Source of the DNA: Lampris incognitus
Taxonomy: Eukaryota > Chordata > Actinopteri > Lampriformes > Lampridae
Reading direction: 5' to 3'
DNA: 64,000 nucleotides
Assembly (NCBI RefSeq): GCF_029633865.1
Contig: NC_079215.1
Span: 47,925,786 to 47,989,785 of the forward strand
Both the position numbers and the translations under genes were made by a program. Positions 1 through 11,178 of this stretch are shown here, piece by piece. The notes beneath the pieces were generated by a model that was not told the origin of the DNA, did not search any database, and was given only the letters and a program-made list of their open reading frames with translations. The number at the start of each line of letters is the position of its first letter. Position 1 is the first letter of the stretch.

Positions 1-11
1 GGAAGAACGTC

Positions 12-2128
12 GTGTACGAACGCCATCAATTCTGGTCGCACACGATGTCAGCAGGAATATCGGTGGACAGATTCATCACAGAGCTGCGCCAGAAGAGCAA
101 AGACTGTGAGTTTGGCAGACATGAAGATGACATGATAAGGGATAAATTAGTGTTCAGCATAAATGATGCCCGTTTGAAAGAAAGACTGTTACGTGATAAT
201 GAGCTTACTTTGCGCAGGGTCGTAGAGATATGTAGATCAGCCGAGCTCGCTAAGTCACAAATACAAGCGATGCAGACGTCACATGTTGTCCAAGACGCCT
301 CAGTGGATGCATTGAAGAAAGCAACAGGGCAAACGCGCACGGGCAGCTGGAACAAGAACAAAACGAGCAGCAAGAGGCATGTAGCAACAACTCTCTGCCA
401 CAAGTGTGGAAATAAACATGAGCCCCGTCAATGCCCAGCTTATGGTGCAGTGTGCCACAAATGTGGTAAGAACAATCATTTTTCCAAGGTGTGTAAATCG
501 AGCACTGAAAAAAGCGGCAATTACAAGACAAAGACAGTGCATAATCTAGAAAGTGAAATTGATTCCTTATATATAGGCATGATTGGAAAATACAAAAACA
601 AAGCAGCCCACCAAGCTAAAGGCACTGTATGGTGTGAAACAGCCACGGTCAGAGGCGTAGCAATTAACTTCAAGTTGGACACAGGCGCCGATGCAAATGT
701 GCTTCCTATGCGCGTATTCCGGCAGCTACCAGGTCCCGTTCAGTTACGGCCCACAAAGACTGTGCTGATTGCTTTTGGTGGTGCACGACTACCCTCAGAT
801 GGTGTTGCATCTCTAGATTGCCGCACGTCTAAGCATACGGCTATATTGGACTTCCATGTGTCTAGCCGAGCTGGCAAGCCAATCCTGGGTGGAGATGCGT
901 GTGAAGAGCTGCAGCTGGTGAGAAGAGTCGAGGCGCTTGCAGTGGAGTCCCCACAACCAGCAAAACCTCCGGCCACCAAAGAGGAGCTGCTGCAGAGGTA
1001 TGCGGAGGTCTTCACAGGATTAGGCGAATTTCCTGGAGTTCATCACATACACATTGACCCCAGCGTCACGCCTGTGATTCACGCGTGCAGGAACGTACCA
1101 CTCTCCATCATGGACTCACTAAGAGAGACACTCACAGACTTGCAGAACAGGAAAGTCATAACTCCTGTCAATGAACCTACAGAATGGGTGAACAGTCTTG
1201 TTGCCACAAAGAAAAAAAATGTTGCGCTAAGGGTATGTTTGGATCCTTGCAACCTGAATGAGGCAGTCAAGCGTCAACACTACTCCATTCCTACACCGGA
1301 AGACGTGCGCAGCAGGCTAACAGGAAAATCCATCTTCTCCATCCTAGATGAAAAGGATGGATACTGGCAGATCAAGCCAGATGAGCCGTCGTCTAAGCTA
1401 TGCACCTTCAACACGCCGTGGGGCCGGTTCCGTTTCCTCAGACTCCCATTCGGGATCAAATCGGCCAGCGAAGTGTTTCAACAAAAGAACTGTGAGACCT
1501 TCGGCGATATCCCAGGTGTGTACATTATAGCAGACGACATGATCATCGCAGCGTCATCAGAGCGGGAACACGATGAAATCCTGCAGAAAATAATGGAGAG
1601 AGCCAAGACCACACATGTGAAATTTAACAGGGACAAGATCCAGTTTAAAGTTGATACTGTAAAGTACATGGGACATGTCATCACGGCAGCAGGACAGAGA
1701 GCTGACGACACAAAGATCAAAGCGATTGTCGACATGCCAACCCCGGAAGACAAACAAAGTCTCCAACGTCTGCTGGGAATGACAAAATTCCTAGCGCAAT
1801 ACATACCAAACGAAGCCTCACTCACGGCACCCCTCAGACAGCTGCTCAAGAAGGATGTAGCGTGGCAATGGTGCCCGCACCACAGCTCAGCGCTAAAGGC
1901 ACTAAAGACCACCCTCACACAAGCCCCTGTGCTGAGATACTACGATCACAAGCAGCCTCTCACTCTACAAGCAGACTCCTCAAAGGATGGACTGGGAGCC
2001 TGTCGGATGCAGGACGACCGCCCAGTGTGCTATGCCTCACGAGCGCTCACCAACACAGAAAAGAGGTACGCACAGATAGAGAAAGAGTTGCTCACTATAG
2101 TGTTTGCTGCCAAGAGATTCCACCAGTA
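12..2128 (+). pseudogene. Gypsy-1 gag-pol, 5' part (zinc knuckles, protease, RT, start of RNase H)
   Basis: One open frame runs from before the window to the Gypsy-2 insertion; the first ATG in view is at 12 and is probably not the true start. From that ATG, two CCHC-type zinc knuckles lie at about residues 129-162. The first has a spacing one residue short (CX2CX3HX4C) and the second is classical. The aspartic protease motif LDTGADANVLP is at about residue 221. Reverse transcriptase spans about 340-560, with the catalytic pair in the context IIADDMII, whereas the usual family form is YxDD. RNase H begins near 650 with LQADSSKDGLGA. The frame is then cut by the Gypsy-2 LTR and runs 26 codons into it before a stop at 2207. 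No stop or frameshift is seen before the insertion, so this half was probably coding when it was hit. It acts in reverse transcription of the element's own RNA in cytoplasmic particles. Confidence 0.9.
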
Positions 2129-2476
2129 TGTGGGGTACTTGGGATTTAGTAGCCCCCCATCTATTTTTTATTTTATATACTTACCTTCATTGACCACTCA
2201 CTACTAGTAAAGAGGGAATTGTCTGCTGTGTTGTTGTGATAGCCGGTTCTCGCCACAGGAGGGCACTGCAGGTTAATTGCTTCTAGCCTGTGTGACGTAG
2301 TGCTGGCTCTCGCGGTGCACTCTGGGACATTCGGGTAGAGTCGTCAGATGAGTGTTGCCGTTCGTATAGTGAGCCATGCTCTGAAAACGTGTCCTCTGTA
2401 ATGTCTATTTGACAGATGGAGTAAAACAACAAAAACACCAGCCCTTGTAAGTGTCATTCTTATCAAGTGTGCTACA
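2129..2476 (+). repeat. 5' LTR of Gypsy-2
   Basis: This 348-bp LTR has TG and CA ends. It is preceded by the target duplication AGTA (2125-2128) and matches the 3' LTR at every position I compared except 2343. It would hold the element's promoter and polyadenylation signals. It also contains CCACAGGAGGGCAC at 2253-2266, which differs at two positions from a consensus CTCF core. Confidence 0.95.
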
Positions 2477-2481
2477 AATAT

Positions 2482-2499
2482 TGGTGCCGAAACCCGGGA
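2482..2499 (+). other. Primer-binding site of Gypsy-2 (tRNA-Phe)
   Basis: The 18 bases TGGTGCCGAAACCCGGGA start five bases after the 5' LTR. They are the exact complement of the 3' end of vertebrate tRNA-Phe including its CCA (recalled sequence; the acceptor arm begins GCCGAAA). Minus-strand DNA synthesis would be primed here. Confidence 0.85.
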
Positions 2500-2564
2500 T
2501 CAGCGCCATTGCCACCATTGTCAGGAGAAGAAGTGGGGAGCGGAGTGAGAACACGTGACCAACA

Positions 2565-5282
2565 ATGGAACTGGAGCTTGAGCAACTGCAAGACAGGCTG
2601 AGTGAGACCCTCCTGCAGTTAGGGCTGGACCAGTTAAAAGAGGTGTGTGTTATTGCTAAAGTCCCCACTGAAAACCAGACAAAGAGGCATGCGCTGATCA
2701 GACTTATTAGTGAGACTGTGGATGAAGCAATTGAGAAGGAGGATGAAGAGGTAGCACGTCAGTTTCTGTCCAGACTAGTGGACCTCTCTAGTGAAATGAA
2801 GCAGAGAGGGGCGGAGTCACATACTGGTGCAGGTGCAGACAGTAATAACAAGGATGCTGCTGAATTGGCAAGCTTACATGAACAATATCAGGCCTTACAG
2901 TCCAGCTTTACTGCATCCACAAAAGCGCTTGAGGAAGAGATATCACGCCTCAGTGAGAAACTAAGTCTTAAAGAACCCAGTAGACCTAGTCAACCTTCAA
3001 ACCCAATCCCGTCAGTAATCCAACCCCCTGAAGTATCCATACGCAGAGACTTTAAGATAAATGGCCAAATAGGAGAACGGGGGCAGATAGACAAGTTGTC
3101 TTATATAAATCTTACGCATCAGATTGATATGGGGGTGAGAAAAGGCCACAGCGAGTTGGAGATAATAGAGGCTGTAATCCGAGCCATCAGCCCTGGGCTG
3201 ACTCTCCGTGACTTGTTAGAGATCAAAACCGAACTCACCCTCCCTCAGCTGAGGACCATCCTGAAAGGCCATTTCAAAGAGGATAGTTCTGTGGACCTAT
3301 ATCACCGACTAATCAACATCACACAGGACAGTCAGGAGTCACCACAGAACTTCCTGTTCCGAGCCATAGCATGTAAAGAGAGACTCTTAGCAGCAGCGAG
3401 AGAGCCTGGCTCTGATGAACAATACAGCCCTGAACTGATACAGAAGAAGTTCCTAAGAGCTGTGGGAACTGGGCTAGTGAGTGACCAGGTAAAATATCAG
3501 CTCAAGAGCTATCTCGATGATCAAGCAACTACTGATGATGTTCTCATTGTTAAGATGATAGAGGCCGCAAGTTTCGAGTCAGAGAGACAGCGGAAATTCA
3601 AGAAGAGCTCCCACAGTAAGGAAACCAGAGTGCGGGAAGTGCGAGCTGAGGCACATCAGTATCTAGGAGCGGAAGCTGCAGTGGTCGGGGGTCAGGAGTC
3701 GTCGCCATCAACATCCGCGAGTGTGAAAGCCCTTAAGACACAGGCAGGGAACCAAAAGGAGTCTGCGTTCTACGAGATAATCCAACAGCTGAAAGGAGAA
3801 ATGGAACAGATGAGAAAAGCCATGAACCACTCCTCTGGCCAAAGACCTTCTCGTCAGCAGCAGCCTGTGAGGAAGCGCGGATGCAAAGCCTGTCAAGACA
3901 GTGAAAGGGGCGACCAGTGCAACCACTGTTTCAATTGCGGACAGAGTGGCCATCTTTCAAGAGGGTGTAGAGCTCAGAGGCCTGAAAAATCGGAGCAGGT
4001 AGACACATCTAGCTGTACTGTCACCAGCAAGCTCATCGACGACAGTATTCAGCTACTAGAAGCCAGAGTGTCTGCCCGACAGCGAGACGAGGCAGGGCGG
4101 GAACAGCAAGCACCCACAGTGAGTCATATCTCCTCAAAACGCCAGTCACAGCTGCTGAACCTAATTGGAAAGAAATACATGATAAACTGTTACATTGATG
4201 GTGTAGCCACACAGGCATTGTGGGATACCGGGTCGCAGGTCTGCCTAATCAGTGAAGAATGGAGGAGAAAACATCTCCCACACACCAAGGTGAGAAGCAC
4301 AGAAGAGATCCTTGGCCCTGGCACCCTGACTGGTAAAGCAGCAAACCAGACAACCATTCCTTTCTCTGGATGGGTGGAAGTGACTGTCCAGTTAGCACCG
4401 AATAGCACCACTCAGACCCCACCAATGGAACTCACTGTGCCAATACTAGTAACCACACACCAGGGCACCGCAGAAGAACCGATCATCGGTTACAATGTAA
4501 TTGAACACCTGTTAGAGTCTGGAGCTGGACAGCCATCAAGTGTAATCACAAAGGCACTAAGCATTGCGTTCGCGGTTGACTACAAGAAGGCTGAAGTCCT
4601 CGTGAAGCCGATAAAGAGCCGAGATGATATGGAAGGTGAGGGGATGGTTAAAGTGGGCCGAGAAAGCATGACTATTCCGGCGGGCCAGACAAAGACTGTT
4701 AAGTGTGGTGTTAGAGCAGGGCCCCTCCAAGCAGACCAGAACGTCCTCTTTGAGCCTAATGTGAACCCAAAGTGGCCAGAGGGCCTGAAGGTGGATGAAA
4801 ACATTGTATGTTTACAGAAGGGAACCTGGTCACGCATCGCTGTCCCAGTGACTAACGTCACAGCTCATGACATCACACTGCCGCCACGGACTCCCCTGGG
4901 GCAGACCCAAAGAACTAGAGCCATCTACCCTGCCGCCGTGAAACCGTTGGATGTGGATGGGACTAGTACAGTGAACCCAGTCATCCCAGGGACCTCCACA
5001 ACAGGTACAGAACGAAGACCTGTGATTAGAGACACAACAAAGCTGAAAGGGCCAGGTGATGTCAAGACGGAACACCAGGAGGAAGATCTATGGGACCCGC
5101 CTGTCCCTCTGAACCACCTGACACCTGAACAACAACTGCAGGTGAGAGAGCTACTGCGGGAGGAGAGTAGTGTGTTCGCACGCAATGACCATGATGTGGG
5201 GACTATTCCATCACTCCAGCTCAAGATCTCCAGCTCAAGCGGACATACACATCAGTCCCAAAGCCTCTTCATAAAGAAGTGA
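2565..5282 (+). CDS. Gypsy-2 gag-protease
   Basis: This 905-codon open frame begins 66 bases after the primer site, so the ATG at 2565 is the natural start. The first ~150 residues are acidic and helix-prone. The middle is a gag capsid-like region. A CCHC zinc knuckle (CFNCGQSGHLSRGC) lies at about residue 455. An aspartic protease with LWDTGSQVCLI is at about residue 550. The frame ends just inside the RT region, where bases have been lost around 5228-5245 and the rest of RT continues in another frame. The protein would package element RNA and cleave the polyprotein. Gag and protease themselves look undamaged. Confidence 0.9.
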   Translation: MELELEQLQDRLSETLLQLGLDQLKEVCVIAKVPTENQTKRHALIRLISETVDEAIEKEDEEVARQFLSRLVDLSSEMKQRGAESHTGAGADSNNKDAAELASLHEQYQALQSSFTASTKALEEEISRLSEKLSLKEPSRPSQPSNPIPSVIQPPEVSIRRDFKINGQIGERGQIDKLSYINLTHQIDMGVRKGHSELEIIEAVIRAISPGLTLRDLLEIKTELTLPQLRTILKGHFKEDSSVDLYHRLINITQDSQESPQNFLFRAIACKERLLAAAREPGSDEQYSPELIQKKFLRAVGTGLVSDQVKYQLKSYLDDQATTDDVLIVKMIEAASFESERQRKFKKSSHSKETRVREVRAEAHQYLGAEAAVVGGQESSPSTSASVKALKTQAGNQKESAFYEIIQQLKGEMEQMRKAMNHSSGQRPSRQQQPVRKRGCKACQDSERGDQCNHCFNCGQSGHLSRGCRAQRPEKSEQVDTSSCTVTSKLIDDSIQLLEARVSARQRDEAGREQQAPTVSHISSKRQSQLLNLIGKKYMINCYIDGVATQALWDTGSQVCLISEEWRRKHLPHTKVRSTEEILGPGTLTGKAANQTTIPFSGWVEVTVQLAPNSTTQTPPMELTVPILVTTHQGTAEEPIIGYNVIEHLLESGAGQPSSVITKALSIAFAVDYKKAEVLVKPIKSRDDMEGEGMVKVGRESMTIPAGQTKTVKCGVRAGPLQADQNVLFEPNVNPKWPEGLKVDENIVCLQKGTWSRIAVPVTNVTAHDITLPPRTPLGQTQRTRAIYPAAVKPLDVDGTSTVNPVIPGTSTTGTERRPVIRDTTKLKGPGDVKTEHQEEDLWDPPVPLNHLTPEQQLQVRELLREESSVFARNDHDVGTIPSLQLKISSSSGHTHQSQSLFIKK

Positions 5283-8200
5283 AGGAATATCTCGAGGATT
5301 TACTGAACAGAGGCTGGATAACTAAGTCAAAATCACCCTACTCAAGCCCAATCGTGTGTGTGCGGAAAAAGGATGGGAGCCTCCGCCTCTGCTGTGACTA
5401 CCGTGAGTTGAACAAGAGGTCCATCCCAGACCGCCATCCAATACCACGCATCCAGGATATGCTCAACAGCCTGAAGGGGAGTGCCTGGTTTTCTGTCTTG
5501 GATCAGGGGAAGGCATATCACCAGGGGTTTCTTGAGGAGTCCAGCCGCCCACTGACTGCATTCATCACCCCGTGGGGATTATATGAATGGGTGAGAATTC
5601 CCTTCGGACTGTCCTCAGCACCAGCAGAGTTCCAGAGGTCCATGCACCAGCAGAGTTCCAGAGGTCCATGGAGGAATGTTTGATTGGGCTGAGGGACGAC
5701 ATTTGTCAGCCGTATTTAGATGACAACCTGGTCCACTCAACCACATTCGACGAACACCTCCAGCGCCTGAGAAGAGTACTGCACCGCTACAGAAGCCATG
5801 GAATCAGCTGACGGCAAGAAAATGTGAACTCTTCAAAAACCAAGTAAGGTTCCTGGGAAGGCTTGTGACCAAGGATGGATACACAATGGACCCCGCTGAT
5901 GTGGCCCCGGTCCAGGCACTGAAGGAGAGAGAACCTACGACCATCGGAGAGCTCAGGAAGATGCTGGGATTCATCTCGTATTACCGGCCCTACATACCTA
6001 ACTTCTCCCGAATCGCAAGGCCTCTCTATGACCTCCTCACCCAAGAGAAGACAGCAGCGGGGAAGCTCAAACAAAAGAGAAAGGACAAGGGGAGGAAGGG
6101 CTCCCGAGACCATCTGCCCTCCTCTCACCCAGTTAAGTGGGCAGCTGAACACCAACAGGTCCTCTGTCAGTTGATTGAATTCCTCATCCAGCCACCAGTG
6201 TTGGGCTACCCAGACTTTGAACAGCCCTTTATCCTTCACTGCGACGCGTCACGAGAGGGCCTCGGGGCAGTATTGTATCAAAGACAGTCACAGGGTGGGC
6301 TGGCAGTCATCGCGTACGGGTCTAGGACACTGACAACTCCTGAGAAGAACTACCATCTCCACTCAGGGAAGTTGGAGTTCCTCGCGATGAAATGGGCCAT
6401 ATGTGAGAGATTTAGAGATTACCTCTACCACGCTCCATCATTCACTGTCTACACAGACAATAATCCCCTCACCTATGTGCTCACGACAGCCAAACTGAAT
6501 GCGACCACCCACAGGTGGGTAGCAGAGTTAGCCGATTTCCAGTTCTCTATCAAGTACCGGCCTGGACGAGCCAATGGGGACGCAGATGGCCTCTCACGCA
6601 TGCCGATGGAGCAGTACATGCAGACCTGTTCACAAGAAGTACACCCCGAGGTCATGAACAGTGTGACCCAGGCGCTGTCAGTACAGCTGGAGAGAGCTGA
6701 GCCTTGGATGTGTCCGGTAACCATAGCCACAGCACTAGCCGAGTTTGAGAGGGAACATACATCACCTGTGGCAGAGATACCCAGTCAGACGGTGAGAGAC
6801 GCCCAGAGGGAGGATGCTGTCATTGGTGAGGTGCTGAAGTACATAACCTCCGATCAGTGGCCTCGGGAAAAAACACAGTGTGCGAGCAGGGGTGTTGCGA
6901 CACTCATGAGAGAGAAGCATCGGCTGTGCCTTGATGATGATGGCATCCTGCGTCGGAAAACAGCTACCCGAACTCAGCTAGTCCTGCCGAAAAAGTTCCA
7001 TGAGCTGGTGTATAAAGAACTGCACAGAGACCTGGGCCATCGAGGCGTGGAGAGGGTGTTGCACCTGTTGAGGGACCGTTTCTATTGGCCTCACATGCAG
7101 AAAGATGTGGAACATTACATCACACAGGTGTGTAGCTGCCTGAAGACCAAGCGCCCCAACAAACCAACCAGAGCCCCTCTCACCAACATCGTGACCACAC
7201 ACCCATTTGAGATGGTCTCCATTGACTTCTTACACTTAGAGAAGTGTAAGGGAGGGTACGAGTATATACTGGTGGTTATGGACCACTTTACCCGTTTTGT
7301 TCAAGCCTATGCATGCAGAAACAAAGCTGCCAAGACCGCCGCAGAGAAGGTATTCGGGACTTTGTGCTGAGATTTGGTTTCCCGGCGACGCTGCACCATG
7401 ACCAAGGGAAGGAGTTTGACAATAAGCTCTTCGCCAAGCTGCAGGAGTACAGTGGAGTCAGGGGTTCTCACACAACACCGTATCACCCGCAAGGAAATGG
7501 TCAGGTCGAGCGTTTCAACAGAACGGTTCTGGCGATGCTGAGAAACCTGCCAGCGGTTGCGAAAACGGATTGGAAAGCGTCACTCCCAAAGGTGATACAT
7601 GCATACAACTGCACCCGAAATGAAGCGACCGGATTTGCACCTTACTATCTGTTGTTCGGCAGAAATCCAAGACTTCCCATTGACCTGATGTTTGGCCTTA
7701 GAGCAAAGGACCAGGCACTATCCCATCAAGAATATGCAAAGAAGTGGAAGGCCCGCATGAATGACGCCTATCGCCTAGCATCAGAGACAGCACGGAAGGA
7801 GGGGGCCAGAAACAAAACACTATACGACAAAAAGGCCCACGGGACAGAGCTGTATCCCGGATGCAGAGTTCTCATCCGCAACCTGAACGAGAAAGGAGGA
7901 CCGGGGAAATTAAGACCATTCTGGGAGGACCAGGTGCATGTAGTAACACAGAGGAAGCACGCTGACAGCCCTGTGTATGAGCTGAAGCCGGAGAATGGAA
8001 AAGGACGAACCAGAATCATGCATAGGAACCTTCTTCTGCCATGCGACTTCCTGCCGGTGGAACCAAGAGAAGAGGACTTACCTGTGAAACCTAGACGGGA
8101 GAGAAAGAAGACAGACAGACAAATGCAGTGGAACCAGGAACAGGACAGTGACTCAGATGGTGAGGATAACTGGAGATGCATCGTGGGACGACCAACAGTC

Positions 8201-8551
8201 AGAGCCAGTGAGCGGATCCAGAGTCAGCTGAGCCCAGACGCCTTGGAGTTCTATCCGGAGGAAAGAGACGGTCAAGATGAAGAGGATTTTGCGGAGCAGC
8301 CTGCAACAATAGAGGACAATGGGACAGTGTCAGAGAATGGCGAGACATCTGGAGCTGAAGAAGAGGATGAGCCCGATGATGACAAGAGCCCGGAAGATGC
8401 CTTGCAGCCTCCACCAGAAGATGCCTTGCAGCCTCCTCCAGGGGAAGCTGTGCAGCCTGCCAGAGAAAAAGCATATCCTTTGAGAAATAGAAAACCTACA
8501 CCAGTGTTTACTTATCACAGACTAGGGCAGCCTAGTGTGTCTGGTAGATAA
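5243..8551 (+). pseudogene. Gypsy-2 pol: RT, RNase H, integrase (multiple frameshifts)
   Basis: RT is recognisable from 5243, with SPYSSPIVCVRKKDGSLRL and the active-site PYLDD at about 5710. RNase H (LHCDASREGLGAVLY) is at about 6238. The integrase HHCC finger is near 7000-7145. The core motifs are VSIDFLH (7215), HHDQGKEFDN (7394) and GQVERFNR (7500), so the three acidic catalytic residues are present. The C-terminus is acidic and low-complexity (8090-8500). At least four frame breaks separate these parts: a loss near 5228-5245, a 26-bp tandem duplication at 5619-5670, a single-base loss near 5806 and a shift near 7345. A functional pol cannot be read from this copy as written. Either the copy was moved in trans or some breaks are sequencing errors. 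Confidence 0.9.
5619..5670 (+). repeat. 26-bp tandem duplication inside Gypsy-2 RT
   Basis: The bases 5619-5644 are repeated exactly at 5645-5670 (unit begins CACCAGCAGAG and ends GGTCCATG). Because 26 is not a multiple of three, it shifts the RT frame just before the active site. Confidence 0.95.
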
Positions 8552-9010
8552 GCAAATCAGACAAGTCAGTATAAATAAATAAATTAATTAAAAAATTAAA
8601 AAAAAAAAAACCAAAAAAAAAAAACCAAAAAACTTTTGACATGTTACAATTGTTATAGCTATGTGATTTTAGTTGTCCTGTGATCACCAGACATAGAGTT
8701 ACTGTAGCATTGGTGTTTTAGAACACACCTGTTACCACCAGGGATATTACTATTACAAAGTTATTTGCTTTTAGTCAGATACTATAGCTCCCCGGCCTCA
8801 AGACAGACGAAGCAGTGGATTCAAGTGCACATTATTTACTGCAAACATATACCATTAATAGGAGATGTGTGTTATATGTTATGACTGATTACAGTACAGT
8901 ATCCAGATTGACTCCTGCTTAGTAATAACCTATCTTTTCAATGAAAAGTTATGCAATGTGGACTGGTAGATTTGTTATGTCGGGACGCCATTATCTTTTT
9001 GAGGGGAGAG
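8552..9010 (+). other. Gypsy-2 3' untranslated region and polypurine tract
   Basis: The 459 bases after the pol stop have no gene. An A-rich stretch lies at 8572-8632. The final bases, GAGGGGAGAG at 9001-9010, directly abut the 3' LTR and are the expected polypurine tract that primes plus-strand DNA. Confidence 0.75.
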
Positions 9011-9358
9011 TGTGGGGTACTTGGGATTTAGTAGCCCCCCATCTATTTTTTATTTTATATACTTACCTTCATTGACCACTCACTACTAGTAAAGAGGGAA
9101 TTGTCTGCTGTGTTGTTGTGATAGCCGGTTCTCGCCACAGGAGGGCACTGCAGGTTAATTGCTTCTAGCCTGTGTGACGTAGTGCTGGCTCTCGCGGTGC
9201 ACTCTGGGACATTCGGGTAGAGTCTTCAGATGAGTGTTGCCGTTCGTATAGTGAGCCATGCTCTGAAAACGTGTCCTCTGTAATGTCTATTTGACAGATG
9301 GAGTAAAACAACAAAAACACCAGCCCTTGTAAGTGTCATTCTTATCAAGTGTGCTACA
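9011..9358 (+). repeat. 3' LTR of Gypsy-2
   Basis: This LTR is 348 bp, identical to the 5' LTR apart from base 9225. It is followed by the second AGTA target duplication (9359-9362) and then by the interrupted Gypsy-1 frame. Confidence 0.95.
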
Positions 9359-9362
9359 AGTA

Positions 9363-10947
9363 TGTCTACGGCAGACCAGTAACTGTCCAGTCCGATCATA
9401 AGCCTCTGGAGGTCATCATGCGCAAGCCGCTGAGCAAAGCACCTGCGCGGCTGCAAGGTATGCTTTTACAACTGCAGAGGTATGATCTGAGTGTAACATA
9501 CACACCAGGCAAGCACATGTACATTGCCGACACACTCTCACGCGCTACAGCTTGCAGAGAAGGTGACCATATTGATGAAAACCCTTGTGATGAGAGAGTT
9601 GTGTATGCCTTGGATGCCACAGATGCCTTGAGCGAAGAAACACTCAGCCAATTAAAGAAAGCAACGGCAGCAGATAGCGTGCTGCAAGCTGTGTGTGAGA
9701 AACACAAGAAAGGCTGGCCCATGAAAAAGAAAAGTTTGGACAGAAAACTACATGCCTATTGGGCAGTAAAGGACATTATAAGCATGGAAGATGACATTGT
9801 CTTGGTCGGAGACAAAATCATCATACCCCAGAGCTTCAGGAGCACGATTTTGGAGAAGCTGCATCTTGCACACCAAGGAGTGCAGCGCACAAAAGCCAGA
9901 GCAAGAAAGTCTCTCTACTGGCCTGGCATGGCACGAGATATAGAGGCAATGGTGGAAAAGTGCGTGCAATGCCAGCAGCTACAGCCCAAACAGCAGGCTG
10001 AGCCACTTATGCCGCATCAGGTCCCAGAACTGCCATGGATGAAAGTCGGAGCTGACATCTTTGAGCTACACGGTCAGTCATACCTGTTGTCAGTTGATTA
10101 CCTAACCAAATATCCTAAAGTGCTCAACATATCTGACAAAACAGCATACACAGTAATCCAGAAGATGAAGTCTGGGTTTGCCAGACACGGGATTCCTAGG
10201 GAGATAGTGAGTGACCATGTCCCATTTGCCAGCTATGAGATGAAGTCATTTGCAGCTTCATGGGAGTTCAAGCTCACACGCTCCAGCCCAGGTTTTCCCT
10301 CTTCAAATGGCATGGCTGAGAGAGCCATAAAGACAGTGAAACATGCGCTGAAGAAGGCAATGCAGACCGGCACTGACCCACATCTGGTGCTGCTGTCACT
10401 GAGGAACACACCGGTGACAGGACTGGACGTATCACCTGCACAAATGTTGATGGGGAGAGTTCTACGAAGTACACTTCCGTGCTCCAGTGCTGTGCTTACA
10501 CAATCAGTCCCACAGCACATTCACAGCAAGATCCAGAACCTGCAGTTCCACCAAAAACGTTACGACCAGTGTGCAAAGCCCCTGCCAGTGTTGACCCCAG
10601 GAGACACTGTACACATGCAAACGCGGCGCAGCTGGGAGCCTGCCGTTGTCATCCGACAGCGAGATGAACCACGGTCCTACACTGTGCAGACACCGGCTGG
10701 GAGGATGCAAAGAAGGAACAGGCGACATCTGAGGAAGATACATCCGAGCCTATTCAGAGACACGGACAGTGATGAACATTTTGACTCAGAGGTACAACCC
10801 TCACCCTCACAAGCGCCTGTGCCAGTCGACTCACCACCACATGACCTGCCACCACACGACCCTCCTCCGGTGACTACAGGCAGTACACCCACATGCTACA
10901 CAAAGTGCGGCAGACCAGTTAGGCGCCCTGCCAGATACAATGACTAA
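9363..10947 (+). pseudogene. Gypsy-1 pol, 3' part (end of RNase H, integrase)
   Basis: The frame resumes after the Gypsy-2 target duplication and runs without stops to 10947. The end of RNase H (KHMYIADTLSRA) is near 9510. The integrase zinc region follows (HLAHQGVQRTKARARKSLYW and CVQCQ, about 9860-9980). The core shows GADIFE (10050) and VSDHVPFAS (10208), the latter where DNGPQ-like motifs are usual. Next is NGMAERAIKTVK (about 10300), which carries the catalytic Glu. The tail is proline-rich. This half, like the left one, has no frame damage of its own, so the element was disabled by the Gypsy-2 insertion. Confidence 0.9.
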
Positions 10948-11178
10948 CCTCAGGGTTATTTTGTGTGATCATTCAAGTGTTTATTAAGAAAAGAAAAAAG
11001 AAAAAAAGAAGGTGAAACAAAGAGTACAAGGTGTGTTTAACCTGAAATGTTGCAAGATTGCTGAATGTTCAAAATGTTTACATGCTAACCACCAGAATGT
11101 GAAAAGGAAATGGTTTATGTTGTTTAATGAGAGTCATCTGCAACTGATGAGTAGGCCACATCTCAGTTGGAAAAGAGG

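Larger units (their letters stand above)
2129..9358 (+). mobile_element. Ty3/gypsy LTR retrotransposon 2 (Gypsy-2), complete structure
   Basis: This is a full-length 7230-bp element with two 348-bp LTRs, a primer-binding site, gag, protease, RT, RNase H and integrase coding regions and a purine tract before the 3' LTR. It sits in Gypsy-1 with a 4-bp direct duplication AGTA on both sides. The LTRs start TGTGGGGTAC and end GTGCTACA, and I find a single mismatch between them (G at 2343, T at 9225). That points to a recent insertion. The coding region is nevertheless broken in several places; see the pol entry. No envelope-like gene follows pol, so it is a retrotransposon rather than a retrovirus. 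Confidence 0.95.

Noticed and set aside
5228..5282. Programmed frameshift between gag-protease and pol in Gypsy-2
   Set aside because: The break lies inside RT, bases appear to be missing there, and three further breaks occur downstream. This is damage rather than a regulated shift.
1..10947. Endogenous retrovirus
   Set aside because: Both elements have Ty3/gypsy domain order and no envelope-like frame after integrase.
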